DNA of 64,000 nt from the NCBI GenBank assembly GCA_903825285.1, contig CAIJZY010000007.1, positions 62,001 to 126,000 on the forward strand, written 5' to 3'. A program made the position numbers and the translations under genes. Numbering within the stretch: the stretch's first letter is position 1; each line of letters begins with the position of its first letter. The notes beneath the pieces were generated by a model. The model saw only the letters and a list, made by a program, of their open reading frames with translations, was not told the origin of the DNA and did no database searches. Source of the DNA: an uncultured Opitutia bacterium. Its GTDB lineage: Bacteria > Verrucomicrobiota > Verrucomicrobiia > Opitutales > Opitutaceae. Shown piece by piece: positions 8,007 through 18,014 of this stretch.

Positions 8007-9620
8007 TCAATTCGGACCGGTCCCGCCGGGCATCCGCACCTGAACCTCCGGCTGATTGATAAGCTGGTCCGGCGAGCACCATTCGGCTCCGATCAGGTAG
8101 GCGGCCCGGGCCTGCTTGGTGAGTTCGAGGAACTCGGGATCGCGGTGCAGGCTGGCAAACATGTAGTCCTCCCGCGCTTCCTTCATTTCCATCGCGCGGA
8201 CGGCCATGTAGCGCTCGTAGTCAGTGAAGTGGCGGCGAAGGAGTTCCATCGCCTTCGCGCGGTCCCCGACCTGCGCCCAGATCGCGGCCAGGTTGTAACT
8301 CGCCTCCAGCACCGATTCGTTCTGCTGCGCGATCTTGATCGCCTCCTCCTTGTGCCCAGCGGCGGCAAGATAGACGGCGGCAAAGATTCGGTTGTAGGTG
8401 TCGTACGGATCCAACGCCAGGGCCTGGCGCATGTAGCCGGCCGCCTTTTCCTGCTGCCCCTCGGAGAACCAGTAGACCGCGAGGTTGCGGTAGGTGATCG
8501 GCAGCGGATACGTGGCGATGGATTGCTGGAACATCCGCAGGCCCGCGGTGTAGCTGCCGGCGTGGATCGTCATCTTGCCGAGGCCGTGCAGGGCGACGGC
8601 ACGGGCAATCTGGTCGGACGGCTGGCTGAGAATTTGGCGAAATACGCGGCCGGCCTTGTCCCATTCCCCCGTCTGATGCCGGTAAAGTTCGCCCAGGTAG
8701 CGGAGCGCGGTCGTGTCGGCCGGGTCGCTCTCGACGGCCTCGCGGTAGAAGCCCTCGGCCACGCGGTAATGACCCGCGAGTTCCGCCTCGAGGCCCTGGC
8801 CCAGCAGCGGTTCCACCTCGCGGTGCGCATTGGCCGTGTCCGCGTCGGCCAGCGCGTCGGCCCCGAGGCGGTCCACGTCGGTCTGGCTCACCTCGATGCC
8901 CAGCTTGCGGAGGGCCTTGGCGGCCTTCTTGCCGAGGCTGGGAGCCAGGCAGCGCGCGGCCCAGACCTTCTGGAGATCATCGGCGGCGGCCTTGTCGCCG
9001 GCCTTGGCCCGCTTCGAGGCGGCGTCAAGCAGCGCCTGCAGCGCCTTTTCCCGCCGACTCAGCTCCGATTGTAGGGCCTGCTCCATGGCGCGAGCACCCA
9101 GCATCTCCTGGGGCCGATTCACGAGCCGCTGAACCTCCGTGCCGTCGGGATCAGCAAGCACCACGGCCTCCACGCCCGGGCCAATCTTGTAGTGTTGGCG
9201 TAGCGCGGTGTTGTCCACCGGCACCAGCACAGGGATCACGCAGCGCTCGTTGGCGGCGGTGAGGACCTTGGATCCATGCAGCCGGGAATCACGCGCGACC
9301 TCGATCGAGGAGGGAAACCAGATCACCAGCAGCGAGGCGCCCTGGATCTCGGCCAGGCCATTGCGCTGGTCCGCGAGCGTCCACGGCACGCGGTAGATGT
9401 TGCCGGAGTTGCCGCCGATGCCCGGGCTCATGGGCAGGCGGGAGTCGACCTGAGGCAGGTCGGGCATCATGGGCTGCGAGGCGCCCATGTTGGATGCCGG
9501 CACCGCCCCGCCCCGGCCCCCGCCTCCGCCGCCCCCGCAGGTGGCCTGGACGAGCGGCGCCAAGGCGACCGCCACGATAAGGAGCAACGCGGACCCGAGC
9601 CGGGCAGTGGGACGATGCAT
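8007..9620 (-). CDS. Exported thioredoxin-like / TPR repeat protein
   Basis: 537 residues from the ATG at 9620. Signal peptide 1-26 (SALLLIVAVALAPLVQA), then a glycine-rich linker. Residues ~75-150 resemble a thioredoxin fold lacking the CxxC motif (SLLVIWFPSSIEVARDS, later VLADPDGTEVQRLV). A charged helical region follows, then about six to seven TPR-type repeats from ~280 (for example YRVAEGFYREAVESDPAD, YRNLAVYWFSEGQQEKAAGYM). It probably serves as a periplasmic scaffold. The frame stays open beyond 9620, but that part has no signal peptide and shadows the divergent gene. The next gene downstream, yceI, is 64 bases away. Confidence 0.72.
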   Translation of the reverse strand: MHRPTARLGSALLLIVAVALAPLVQATCGGGGGGGRGGAVPASNMGASQPMMPDLPQVDSRLPMSPGIGGNSGNIYRVPWTLADQRNGLAEIQGASLLVIWFPSSIEVARDSRLHGSKVLTAANERCVIPVLVPVDNTALRQHYKIGPGVEAVVLADPDGTEVQRLVNRPQEMLGARAMEQALQSELSRREKALQALLDAASKRAKAGDKAAADDLQKVWAARCLAPSLGKKAAKALRKLGIEVSQTDVDRLGADALADADTANAHREVEPLLGQGLEAELAGHYRVAEGFYREAVESDPADTTALRYLGELYRHQTGEWDKAGRVFRQILSQPSDQIARAVALHGLGKMTIHAGSYTAGLRMFQQSIATYPLPITYRNLAVYWFSEGQQEKAAGYMRQALALDPYDTYNRIFAAVYLAAAGHKEEAIKIAQQNESVLEASYNLAAIWAQVGDRAKAMELLRRHFTDYERYMAVRAMEMKEAREDYMFASLHRDPEFLELTKQARAAYLIGAEWCSPDQLINQPEVQVRMPGGTGPN

Positions 9621-9842
9621 GGAGGATTTGGTCCGGATGATCGCCTGCCTGGCAAAGAAATCAGGGCAAGGGAGACTGACCGGGGGGAGACAAGTGGGAT
9701 ACAGGCACACAAAAAATGTTCCCAGTCCTTTCTTAGGACTGACCCCGGGCGCAGGGATTTCTGCATCGCCCGCGAGGGAAATCCGGTTGAGTGTCATAAG
9801 GTGCGCCGCCGGTGACCGGCCGCCGTGTTTCGCCCCCAACCC

Positions 9843-12812
9843 ATGACCCGAGACCCCTCCGCGTCCTCTCCCGCCGCTGATTTTGCCTATCGCACGTTCC
9901 GGCCGGACGAGGAGACCGGAGTCCACCGCTGGGACACCGCGGTAGCGGCGGAGTGCACCGTGCCACTCGCGGGACCGCCGGCGGGGGCAAAGTCCTGGGC
10001 CCTCGCGCTGCCGGTGCATGCCAGCCGCGCGACGATGCTGCTGGTCGAGGTCACGCTGGACTGCGATGCCACGCCCGCCGCCGCCGTGGCCTGCGGCTAC
10101 CACACGAGCTTCGTCGTCGAATGGGCGGGCTGGAACACCCTGCCCTTCACGCTCTCATCCCTCACCCGCATCGGCGAGCCGACCGGGCCCGCGTCCATCC
10201 GGCGCCTCCGGCTGAAGGCGGTGAGTGCGACGTTCGCGGGCACCGTGCTCGAACTGGGCCGTGCCACCTGGCCCGACGACTCGCCGCTCGTCCCGGTCAC
10301 GCCCTACGAGGACATGGTCGTGAATTTCCTGAGCCCGCGGCTGTGGGACCGCGCGGACTGGACGCACACCGGCCCCGCGCTGCTGCCCGCGGGCGAGGAG
10401 TCCCTGGACGTGGCGTGGATGTACGCCAACCTGCGCTATCTCCAGAAGCCCGGACGGCGTCACCAGACCGCCTACACCCGGCGGATGAACGTGGACCTCA
10501 CGCCGTACCAGGCGGTCACCGTCTTCACCGCGACCGATCTCCGCGCGAACTTCAGCCTGATCCTCGAGCTTGACGGGGTCGCGGTGCGCGCGATCGACCG
10601 GCGCCGCGGGCTGGGCGGCGGCGACGAGATCCGCGCGGAGATTCGCGGACGGCGGCTGACCGCCCTCACGCTCGAGCTCGAGCAGGCCGAGACGGAGAGC
10701 CACGAGGCCCTCGACGTCCAGGTGGCCACGTCCATCCGGTGGATCCTGCTGGAGCGGACAGGCACGGATCCCGCGCAGATCGGACAGGCCTGGGGCATCC
10801 CCGCCATCCCGCCGCCGGACCGAGTCGAGCCATTGGAAACCGGCATCCTCCCCGTCGGGCTGATGATCGGCCGCGAGGATTTCCTGCGGCTGCGCGACGA
10901 GGCGAAGCGCGGCGGGCGGCGCAAGCAACTCGCCGACGAGATCCTCGCGGAGGCGGCCACGCATCTCGATTACCATCCCGAGCGGTACGCCGGGCGCTAC
11001 CTGCCCGTGGACCTCGGCAACCAGGGTTGCGAGCGGCGGGTGTCACCGTGGGACCAGATGTACGACGTGAACAGCTGCATGGTGTACAGCGCGCTGGCCT
11101 ATGCGCTGACCGGCGACCTCCGCCACGGCCAGGCGGCGCGGCGCGGACTGTTCACGGCACTCCGCTGCACGACCTGGCAGGGAGGCTTTCCCAGCCGCAT
11201 CCCCGCCGGCCTGCCCGGATATCGGGCGCCGTTCATTGAAAGCGCCACCAGCGAGTCGGTCGCGGTCTGCTACGACTTCATCTACCCGCTCCTCTCCGAC
11301 GCCGAGCGCCGCGAGGTCGAGGATGGGCTCTACGAGAAAGGGCTCCCGTGGATCGACATGTACCTCCGCTATTATGGCGAGGGCTACCTCCTCAACAGCA
11401 ACCAGGGCGCGGTGTACGTCGCCGGCCTCGTGTTCGCCGCGCTGGTGGCGCGCCGCAGCCATCCCGACGTGGACGCCGTGCTTGAGCGCACGCTCCAGTG
11501 GTTCCCGCGGATGCTGAACAACTATTTCAAGGCGACCGGCGCCACCAACGAGGGCCCCGGCTACTGGGAGTACACGGCCGACAACACCGTCACGGCCCTG
11601 CTGGCCATCGCCCGCCACCGCGGCGGCGCGGTGCGCGACCACGCGCCGGCCCACCTCGGGAAGACGATCGACTACATCCTCCACCTCCGCTCGCTGGCGC
11701 GGACGCGGCTCTCGTTCCTCCCGCTCGGCGACAACATCGAGCGCATCGGCTTCGCGTTCATGAACAGCTCGCTCCTGTTCTTCGCGCGGCACTACGACGA
11801 CCCGCACGCGCTCTGGCTGTGGCGGAAGTTCTTCGCCGACCGGGCCAACCCGCCCGGCAGCGACTTCTTCGGCAAGCGCATGACCGGCGCCTATGCGCTG
11901 TCGGGACTCAAGGAGTTCATCCTCCACGTGGACGGCGACCCGGCCCCGCCGAAACTGCCGCCGGCGCACCGGTTCGAGGGCTGCGACCGCGTGACGCTCC
12001 GCACCGGATCCGAGCACGGCGACCTGCTGTTCCTCTTTGAGGGCGGGCCGCAGACCTTCGACCACACCCACAACGACAAGGGCCAGTTCATTCTCGAGGC
12101 CTTCGGCGAGCGGCTCGCGGCCGACCCGGGCGTCATCAAGTACCAGGACCCCGCGCACGTGTTCTACAAGGGCACGCCGTACCACAACCTCGTCACCCAC
12201 CGCGGCCGCGAGCAGGACTACCGCGATGCGGCGCACGCGGTCGTGCTCAACGAGCTGAGCTGCGGCGGGCCGTGCGACTTCCTCGACGCCGACCTGCGCA
12301 ACTCGTACCGGAGCCTCTCGCGCTACCGCCGGCGCATCGTGTTCGTCCGGCCGCATTATTTCCTGGTCCTCGACGACGTCGTGGCCGACGAGCCCGGCCT
12401 CGAGTGGAACTTCCACTCCGGCGTGCCGATCCGGTCACTCGACCTGGCCGCGGGCCTCGTGCGCTTCGAGGGCGAGTCGGCCGGGCTCGTGCTCGCGCTC
12501 GGCTGCCTGGAGCCGCTGACGGCCGCCACCGGCGAATACGCCGCGGACGGCACGGTGCTGAGCCACAACCTCGTCCTGAGCACCCCCACGCCCAGCGCCA
12601 CGCTCACCCTCGCCGCGTTGCTCGTCCCCTACCCGCGCACCCGCGGCGTGCCGGAAGTCCGGGTCCACCGCGCCCAGGGCGCCGTCGAGTTCGAGCTGTC
12701 CCATGCGGATGGCACCGACCGCGTGTGCTGCGGGTTCCAGACCGGCAGTGAACCGGTGATCACGGTCGCGCGCAAAACCGCGAACAAGGAGACGGTTATT
12801 TTTAACCGCTAA
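9843..12812 (+). CDS. Heparinase II/III-like polysaccharide lyase, large (989 aa)
   Basis: The ATG at 9843 gives 989 residues; a GTG at 9825 is an alternative. No signal peptide is visible. Residues 1-330 look like beta-sandwich modules; ~340-690 form an alpha/alpha toroid with NNYFKATGATNEGPGYWEYT (~560-578). The beta-sheet domain has FDHTHNDKGQFILEAFGERL (~737-756), the conserved His/Asp metal and catalytic motif of the heparinase II/III (PL12/15/17/21) clan. Such enzymes cleave uronic-acid polysaccharides by beta-elimination. First of three related but dissimilar genes in a row before an MFS transporter. Lack of a signal suggests cytoplasmic action on imported oligosaccharides. Confidence 0.78.
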   Translation: MTRDPSASSPAADFAYRTFRPDEETGVHRWDTAVAAECTVPLAGPPAGAKSWALALPVHASRATMLLVEVTLDCDATPAAAVACGYHTSFVVEWAGWNTLPFTLSSLTRIGEPTGPASIRRLRLKAVSATFAGTVLELGRATWPDDSPLVPVTPYEDMVVNFLSPRLWDRADWTHTGPALLPAGEESLDVAWMYANLRYLQKPGRRHQTAYTRRMNVDLTPYQAVTVFTATDLRANFSLILELDGVAVRAIDRRRGLGGGDEIRAEIRGRRLTALTLELEQAETESHEALDVQVATSIRWILLERTGTDPAQIGQAWGIPAIPPPDRVEPLETGILPVGLMIGREDFLRLRDEAKRGGRRKQLADEILAEAATHLDYHPERYAGRYLPVDLGNQGCERRVSPWDQMYDVNSCMVYSALAYALTGDLRHGQAARRGLFTALRCTTWQGGFPSRIPAGLPGYRAPFIESATSESVAVCYDFIYPLLSDAERREVEDGLYEKGLPWIDMYLRYYGEGYLLNSNQGAVYVAGLVFAALVARRSHPDVDAVLERTLQWFPRMLNNYFKATGATNEGPGYWEYTADNTVTALLAIARHRGGAVRDHAPAHLGKTIDYILHLRSLARTRLSFLPLGDNIERIGFAFMNSSLLFFARHYDDPHALWLWRKFFADRANPPGSDFFGKRMTGAYALSGLKEFILHVDGDPAPPKLPPAHRFEGCDRVTLRTGSEHGDLLFLFEGGPQTFDHTHNDKGQFILEAFGERLAADPGVIKYQDPAHVFYKGTPYHNLVTHRGREQDYRDAAHAVVLNELSCGGPCDFLDADLRNSYRSLSRYRRRIVFVRPHYFLVLDDVVADEPGLEWNFHSGVPIRSLDLAAGLVRFEGESAGLVLALGCLEPLTAATGEYAADGTVLSHNLVLSTPTPSATLTLAALLVPYPRTRGVPEVRVHRAQGAVEFELSHADGTDRVCCGFQTGSEPVITVARKTANKETVIFNR

Positions 12813-12960
12813 TTTTCGCTCATTCCCACTAATGGTTCGGAACCCAACCAATCCGGATTGGGATCGGATTAGCGGGAAATTCGCGAACATTAGCGGTTCC
12901 ACCCTGATTGTTCCGGCACTTGGGCGTTGAACGTTCGGCGTGGAACGTTGAGCGTTCAAT
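12813..12960. repeat. Intergenic repeat cluster (inverted ATTAGCGG-type and ACGTTGAACGTT-type)
   Basis: The gap between the first two heparinase-like genes carries two repeat types. The first is an interrupted inverted pair: aaccgctaattttcgctc near 12804 and cgaacattagcggttcc near 12886, flanking aatccggattgggatcgg. The second is ggcgttgaacgttcggcg followed by tggaacgttgagcgttc (12923-12957). Both are typical of dispersed non-coding repeats, and translation in any frame gives no family-like sequence. Confidence 0.6.
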
Positions 12961-12976
12961 TTCCTCCCCCCTCCCC

Positions 12977-15316
12977 ATGCACTTCACCCGGATCAACAGC
13001 GCCGAGGCGATCTTCGAGACCTTTTTCGACAAGCAGCTCCGGGAGATGGAGGCCTGGACCTGCGACGCCCCCGGTGCGACCGGCGTCAACCGCGTCCCGG
13101 GCTGGGCGTTCATCACCTTCCAGTGGACCCTCCCCGCGCCCGACGGCCTCGTGCACCGCATGCACCGCACGTACGCGTCGCCCGTGCCCTGCGCGGAATA
13201 CGACCGCCTGCTGGTGTGTCTCAACGTCCCCGAGGAAACCGTCATGACCATCCGCGCCGAGACCGATGCCGGCGTGCGCGAGCGCACCTCGGCGCCCGCG
13301 GGCGCCACGCGGCGCGAGGAGGCGGTCGAGCTCAAGGGCGCGAAGGAGATCCGCGCGCTCACGATCGAGGTCCGCAGCCCGCTGCGCCAGGCCGGCTCGG
13401 GCTGGCTGCTCTGGATCGGGCTGCAGCACTCGGAGCGGTTGAAGCACCACCTCAGGCAGTGGGAGGGATATGACGAGAGCTGGGACAAATATCTCCAGCC
13501 GCCCGAGTTCGAGCCCACCTTCGCCCCCACGTACGGGATCATCGTCACGGCCGAGGAGCTCGAGGGCGTGCGCCGGGAATTCGCGGACTCGCCCGTCACG
13601 CGCGAGCTCCGCTTCGTCGCCGAGCGCGCACGCGGCGAGCATCCGGAGGCCCAGATCGGCGAGAACCTGAATTTCTGGAGCGCGAACGTCTTCCGCCGCG
13701 AGCGCGACATCGGCAAGATGCTCTCCCAGCACGGCGGCAACGCCGCGCAGGCCGGCGTGCTCTGGCGCGACAAGGAGCTGTGCCGGCTCGCCGCGCGCTA
13801 TGCGCTCTGCCTCGTGCACTGCGACCACTGGGAGGACATCTTCTTCGCCCACATGCGCGGCAGCGCGTGGGACCAGCGCGGGTTCGTGCAGGCGATCGGG
13901 ACGTGGGACTGCGCGCTGGCGCTCGACCTGTGCGGCGAGTGGTTCACGCCCCTCGGCCGCGAGCTGGTGCTCCGCCGCATCGCCACCGAGGCCCACGGCG
14001 CGATGTGCCACGCCTCGTGGTGGTGGGAGTACATGTACCACACCAACCAGATGGCGTGGATCTCGCCCGCGCGCATCTACGGCCTCCTCGTGCTGGAGCG
14101 CACGATGCCGCTGCACCACGAGAACTACGCCAAGCCCGAGGTCTCGCGCGTGGCGCCGCACACCGACCTCGCCTGGCAGAACCTCGCCGAAAACATCAGC
14201 CACGCGCTGCTCCCCGACGGCGGCTACCTCGAGGGCCCGACCTACTTCACCTGGACCGCGCGGCAAGCCATCCTCGGCGCGCAGCTCTACGCGCGCAGCC
14301 GCGGGCGCGACCCGCGCGAGTTCGTCGCGCCGTCGCTCCTCCGCACCGGCCGGCTGGCCGAGATGCTCTACTCCACCGACGAGGGCCAGGAGATGATCCT
14401 GATCGGCGACGCGGTCATCACCGTCGGCGAGGGCGCCGCGATGCTCGCCTGGCTCCTGCCCCAGTCGCACTGGGTCACGATTTTCCGCAAGCAGCTCCAG
14501 CGCGCCGGCGCCGCGCCGTTTCTGCTCGCGCTGCAGCTCGCGCGCGAGGTGCCGGCCCAGGGGCCGGACTTCCTGCCGTTCCTGGAGATGACCGACACCG
14601 GCATGATGTGCTCGATGCGGCGGCTCGGACCCGAGTGGGTGAAGCTCTTCCTCATGGGCAACAAGGCCGGCGGCGACCACCAGCACGAGGACAAGGGCAG
14701 CTTCGTGCTCGAGTGCGCCGGCGACAGCTTCGCGTTCGACTTTGGCGTGGTGGACTATGCCAATCCGGTCACCGAGCTCCTCAAGCACTGCCAGCGTCAC
14801 AACATGCTCACGCCCTGGAGCGACGACGCGCGGCCGCGGCCGAAAAACCCGATCTTCGTGGACGTGAAGCCGCACGGCACGGGCGACGCGACGCAGTTTC
14901 ATGCCAAGATGGACCTCCGCGGCGGCTGGGAGGGGTGGTACGAGCGCTGGGACCGTTCCTGGGACTCGCCGACGCCCGACACGCTGGTCATCACCGACGA
15001 GTGGGCGGTGGCACAGGGGCGCGGCGTGGTCTTCCACTGGACGACCCAGCTCCCGATGCGCCTCGCGGGCAACCGCGTGATCATCGAGGGCCGCCGGGCC
15101 ACGGCCGAGCTGACGATTCCCGCGGGCGTCGAGGCCAAGATCGAGCATCTGCCGCTGCAGGATCCCCGCCGCACGGCGGTCGAGCAGGGCCGCCGCGACC
15201 TGATCCAGTTCGGCTGGAAGCTGGCCGAGACCCAGCCGGTGCTCACCCTCCGCCAAGCCGGCCGCAGCGGCACGCTGCGCATCGCGGTGAAGTTCACACT
15301 GAAGCCCGTAGGCTGA
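12977..15316 (+). CDS. Heparinase II/III-like protein (779 aa)
   Basis: The ATG at 12977 (MHFTRINSAEAIFETFF) is chosen; the open frame reaches back to 12908 but there it translates repeat DNA. 779 residues without a signal peptide. It has the toroid motifs WWWEYMYHTNQMAW (~352-365) and DGGYLEGPTYFTW (~413-426), and the sheet-domain motif DHQHEDKGSFVLECAG (~566-581) followed by FDFGVVDY. The N-terminal ~190 residues form a separate domain ending in GSGWLLWIGLQHSE, which has a counterpart (VWLYWIGCAHVQ) in the next gene. Likely an intracellular uronate oligosaccharide lyase; no known subfamily can be assigned by eye. Confidence 0.72.
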   Translation: MHFTRINSAEAIFETFFDKQLREMEAWTCDAPGATGVNRVPGWAFITFQWTLPAPDGLVHRMHRTYASPVPCAEYDRLLVCLNVPEETVMTIRAETDAGVRERTSAPAGATRREEAVELKGAKEIRALTIEVRSPLRQAGSGWLLWIGLQHSERLKHHLRQWEGYDESWDKYLQPPEFEPTFAPTYGIIVTAEELEGVRREFADSPVTRELRFVAERARGEHPEAQIGENLNFWSANVFRRERDIGKMLSQHGGNAAQAGVLWRDKELCRLAARYALCLVHCDHWEDIFFAHMRGSAWDQRGFVQAIGTWDCALALDLCGEWFTPLGRELVLRRIATEAHGAMCHASWWWEYMYHTNQMAWISPARIYGLLVLERTMPLHHENYAKPEVSRVAPHTDLAWQNLAENISHALLPDGGYLEGPTYFTWTARQAILGAQLYARSRGRDPREFVAPSLLRTGRLAEMLYSTDEGQEMILIGDAVITVGEGAAMLAWLLPQSHWVTIFRKQLQRAGAAPFLLALQLAREVPAQGPDFLPFLEMTDTGMMCSMRRLGPEWVKLFLMGNKAGGDHQHEDKGSFVLECAGDSFAFDFGVVDYANPVTELLKHCQRHNMLTPWSDDARPRPKNPIFVDVKPHGTGDATQFHAKMDLRGGWEGWYERWDRSWDSPTPDTLVITDEWAVAQGRGVVFHWTTQLPMRLAGNRVIIEGRRATAELTIPAGVEAKIEHLPLQDPRRTAVEQGRRDLIQFGWKLAETQPVLTLRQAGRSGTLRIAVKFTLKPVG

Positions 15317-15624
15317 ATTTTCCCCGCGGATAACGCGGATGGACACGGATGCGGCGGGCTCGTTTCCGCGCCGCCGCGCTTCCGCGATCAAAGCTGGCGG
15401 ATTGAATATTTTCACACCGAAGAGCGCGAAGCACGCGAAGAGTGATATCTCCGCGCTTCGTTTTCTTCGTGGGAAGAATGCCGGCTGAGTGGATCGCGGA
15501 GGCGCGGAGGCGAAGCGGAGGGTTGATCGGCCTTCGCGCGCTTTGCGATCTTCGCGGTGAAAATTTAACCACGGCCCCTGAGCGCGCGGTTGCCTTCGGG
15601 CATGTTTTCTCTCATCAGATTGCC
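15317..15624. repeat. Intergenic repeat cluster (CGCGGATAACGCGGATG and GAAGCACGCGAAG types)
   Basis: This 308-base gap has no gene. It contains ccgcggataacgcggatgg (15327-15345), the gaagagcgcgaagcacgcga stretch (15419-15438), its reverse-type partner cttcgcgcgctttgcgatct (15532-15551) ahead of tcgcggtgaaaa, and gcggaggcgcggaggcgaag. The open frame of the next gene runs through it, but the product there has the composition expected of repeat DNA. Confidence 0.6.
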
Positions 15625-17997
15625 ATGGCCGTTGCCCCCGCCCGGTTACCGGTGCCGTTGAACGAAGCCGAGGCCATTATCGAGGCCTTCTGGGACGAGC
15701 ACCTTTCGCCCCTTACCCGCTACACGCTGCGGGCCGCCCGAACCGCTCGACGCAAGGGCAAACGCCCGCCGCCGCTTGGGCCGCTGCCGCCCGACCAGGT
15801 CCGCGCCAGCCAGTTCTGGTGCTGGGTGACGCTCGCCTGGGAGCGTCCGGCCGGAACCGCGGCGAAAAGCCGCGGCGCGACGCCCGTCCTGAGCTTCGAG
15901 CGCCGCGTGCGCGTCAGCCTCGCCGGCCAGGACCGCCTCGTCGTGCGCGCGGCGTGCCCCAAGCATGTTTTCCTGACCGTCATCGCCATGATCGACGGCG
16001 TGGAACGCACCGTGGTCAGGTCCCAGCCAGGACGCAGCAAGGCGCACGAGTACGAGGGGCCGATCCGCGGACGCACCCTCGAGCGGATCCGGATCGAGGT
16101 CTCAACCACTCGCGACGGCGCCGACGAGGTGTGGCTCTACTGGATCGGCTGCGCGCACGTCCAGCGCCGCCGGACAATGCTCGCGCGCCCGACGCCCTTC
16201 ACCCCCGACTGGGCCGGCTGGCTGCAGCCCGCGGGCTTGCGCGGCAAGCTGGTTCCCCGGTTCGGCTTCTTCTTCGACGCGCAAGAGCTGGTCGCGCTCC
16301 GGCGCAAGGCCCGCTCGCCGCTCTACCGTCCGCTGATGGACCAGCTCCGCGCGCAGGCGCGCAGCGCGATGACCGACCGGCGCACCCCCGAGTCGCAGAT
16401 CGGGCGCTTCCTCGCATCGGGCGACGTCTGGTCCATCCAGTCCCGCGAGCGGGACGCCGGCACCCGCTCCTTCCACATCGACGCCCCCGTGTGCGCGTTT
16501 GTCGGGCTGATTGACCAGGACCCGGAGTGCCTGCGCTTCGCGGCGCGGGTCGCGGTCTGCCTCGCGCACACCACCACCTGGGCGCCGCACTTCATGCAGA
16601 GCTTCCCCGGCTCGACCTGGGACACGCGCGGCTTCCCCGAGTCGCATGTCTGCACCGGGCTCGCGCTCGTGCTCGACTGGGCGGGCGCGTGGTTCACGCC
16701 GTCGGGCGAGCACCTCGTCCGCTACGCCATCGCCACGAAGGGACTGCCCCGGGCCCGCGAGGCGTTCCTTCAGTACGAGTACATGTGGAACTGCAACCAG
16801 CATCACATGGTCGGCCTTGGGCGCCTGCTCGGGCTGCTCGTGCTGCAGCGCGCATGGCCGCGCACGATGGCGGACATCGACGTGTTCGAGCGCGACTTGT
16901 ACGAGATCATCGACCGCTACATCCAGGCCGACGGCTCGACCCACGAGGGCGTGGGCTACTGGTCGAACAGCTTCCGCTCGACCCTGCCCGCATTGGCGGC
17001 GCTGGCCCGCCTGCGCGGCAAACGGCTGATAGACCTCGTGCCGCCCAAGCTGCGGACCATGGACCGCTACATCGCCTCGCTCCTCTCCACGGCCGGCGAG
17101 CCCGGCGCGTACCACCCGATCGCGGACACCGTCGGGGACGCGGTGGCGGTGGACGCCATCTCGATGATGGCCGCGGCGCTCGACGCGCCCCTGTGGCGGG
17201 GCCTGATGGCGGACTGCCTGCGGCACGGCAAGATCGTGAAGCGCGATTGGACCTTCGACGGCTGCTTCGCGATCATCCACGGGCCCGAGCGCTGCCCGAA
17301 GGAGGATGTCAGCCTCCCCGCGTTCACCAAGCTGGCGAAGGCTGGCACCGTCTCCAGCTTCCGGCGGCTCGGCCGCGCGGGCGTGCGGCTCTTCCTCGTC
17401 GGCGCGATGGAGAACGCCGGGCACTGTCACCGCGACAAGGGCTCGTTCATCCTCGAGGCCGGTGGCGAGCCGTTCGCGATCGACCGCGGGGCCGTGCCAT
17501 ACGAGGACGCCGCGAACCTCCCGTTCATGAAGAGCGAGGTCTCCCACAACCTCGCGGTGCCCACGGGCTGCGGGCAGGAGAACCCCTCGCCGCATGCGTC
17601 CGACTGGATCGCCCGGGGCAACGCGACCTCCCTGACCGCGACGATCGACACGGGCCGCACCTGGCTGCCGCCCGTGCTTGCCTGCCGCCGGCGGCTGCAC
17701 TCGCCCACCCCCGGGCGCATTGAGATCACCGATGAGTTCGAGCTCGCCGAGCCGCTGGCCGTGACCTTCTACCTCCACTCGCCGCTGCCGATGCGCTGCG
17801 AGGGCGGGCGCGCCTCGATCCGCGGCCGGGCGCTCACGCTGGACGTCGCGGCCGACTGGGCCGTGGCAGGCACGGCGGAGCCCTGCGGCGTGAACTGGAG
17901 CTACACCCCCATACACCGCCTTGCGCTCGCCTCGGCCCCGGCGCGCCGCCACCGTCTCGTCACCGTGCTCACCCTCCGGCCGGGCCGGCGCGGCTGA
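15625..17997 (+). CDS. Heparinase II/III-like protein (790 aa)
   Basis: The ATG at 15625 (MAVAPARLPVPLNEAEAII) is preferred because upstream codons lie in repeats. 790 residues, no signal peptide. Motifs parallel the preceding gene: VWLYWIGCAHVQ, QYEYMWNCNQHHM (~385), ADGSTHEGVGYWSN (~434-447) and AGHCHRDKGSFILEAGGE (~597-614) followed by AIDRGAVPY. Overall similarity to the preceding product looks low outside these motifs, so this is an old divergence rather than a recent duplication. It ends 17 bases before the MFS gene, probably the same transcript. Confidence 0.72.
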   Translation: MAVAPARLPVPLNEAEAIIEAFWDEHLSPLTRYTLRAARTARRKGKRPPPLGPLPPDQVRASQFWCWVTLAWERPAGTAAKSRGATPVLSFERRVRVSLAGQDRLVVRAACPKHVFLTVIAMIDGVERTVVRSQPGRSKAHEYEGPIRGRTLERIRIEVSTTRDGADEVWLYWIGCAHVQRRRTMLARPTPFTPDWAGWLQPAGLRGKLVPRFGFFFDAQELVALRRKARSPLYRPLMDQLRAQARSAMTDRRTPESQIGRFLASGDVWSIQSRERDAGTRSFHIDAPVCAFVGLIDQDPECLRFAARVAVCLAHTTTWAPHFMQSFPGSTWDTRGFPESHVCTGLALVLDWAGAWFTPSGEHLVRYAIATKGLPRAREAFLQYEYMWNCNQHHMVGLGRLLGLLVLQRAWPRTMADIDVFERDLYEIIDRYIQADGSTHEGVGYWSNSFRSTLPALAALARLRGKRLIDLVPPKLRTMDRYIASLLSTAGEPGAYHPIADTVGDAVAVDAISMMAAALDAPLWRGLMADCLRHGKIVKRDWTFDGCFAIIHGPERCPKEDVSLPAFTKLAKAGTVSSFRRLGRAGVRLFLVGAMENAGHCHRDKGSFILEAGGEPFAIDRGAVPYEDAANLPFMKSEVSHNLAVPTGCGQENPSPHASDWIARGNATSLTATIDTGRTWLPPVLACRRRLHSPTPGRIEITDEFELAEPLAVTFYLHSPLPMRCEGGRASIRGRALTLDVAADWAVAGTAEPCGVNWSYTPIHRLALASAPARRHRLVTVLTLRPGRRG

Positions 17998-18014
17998 CGT
18001 CCCCTGGTTTCCGC

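Noticed and set aside
15442-15624. N-terminal extension of the third heparinase-like gene
   Set aside because: The extra codons lie in dispersed repeat DNA and have no counterpart in the other two proteins; ATG at 15625 is used.
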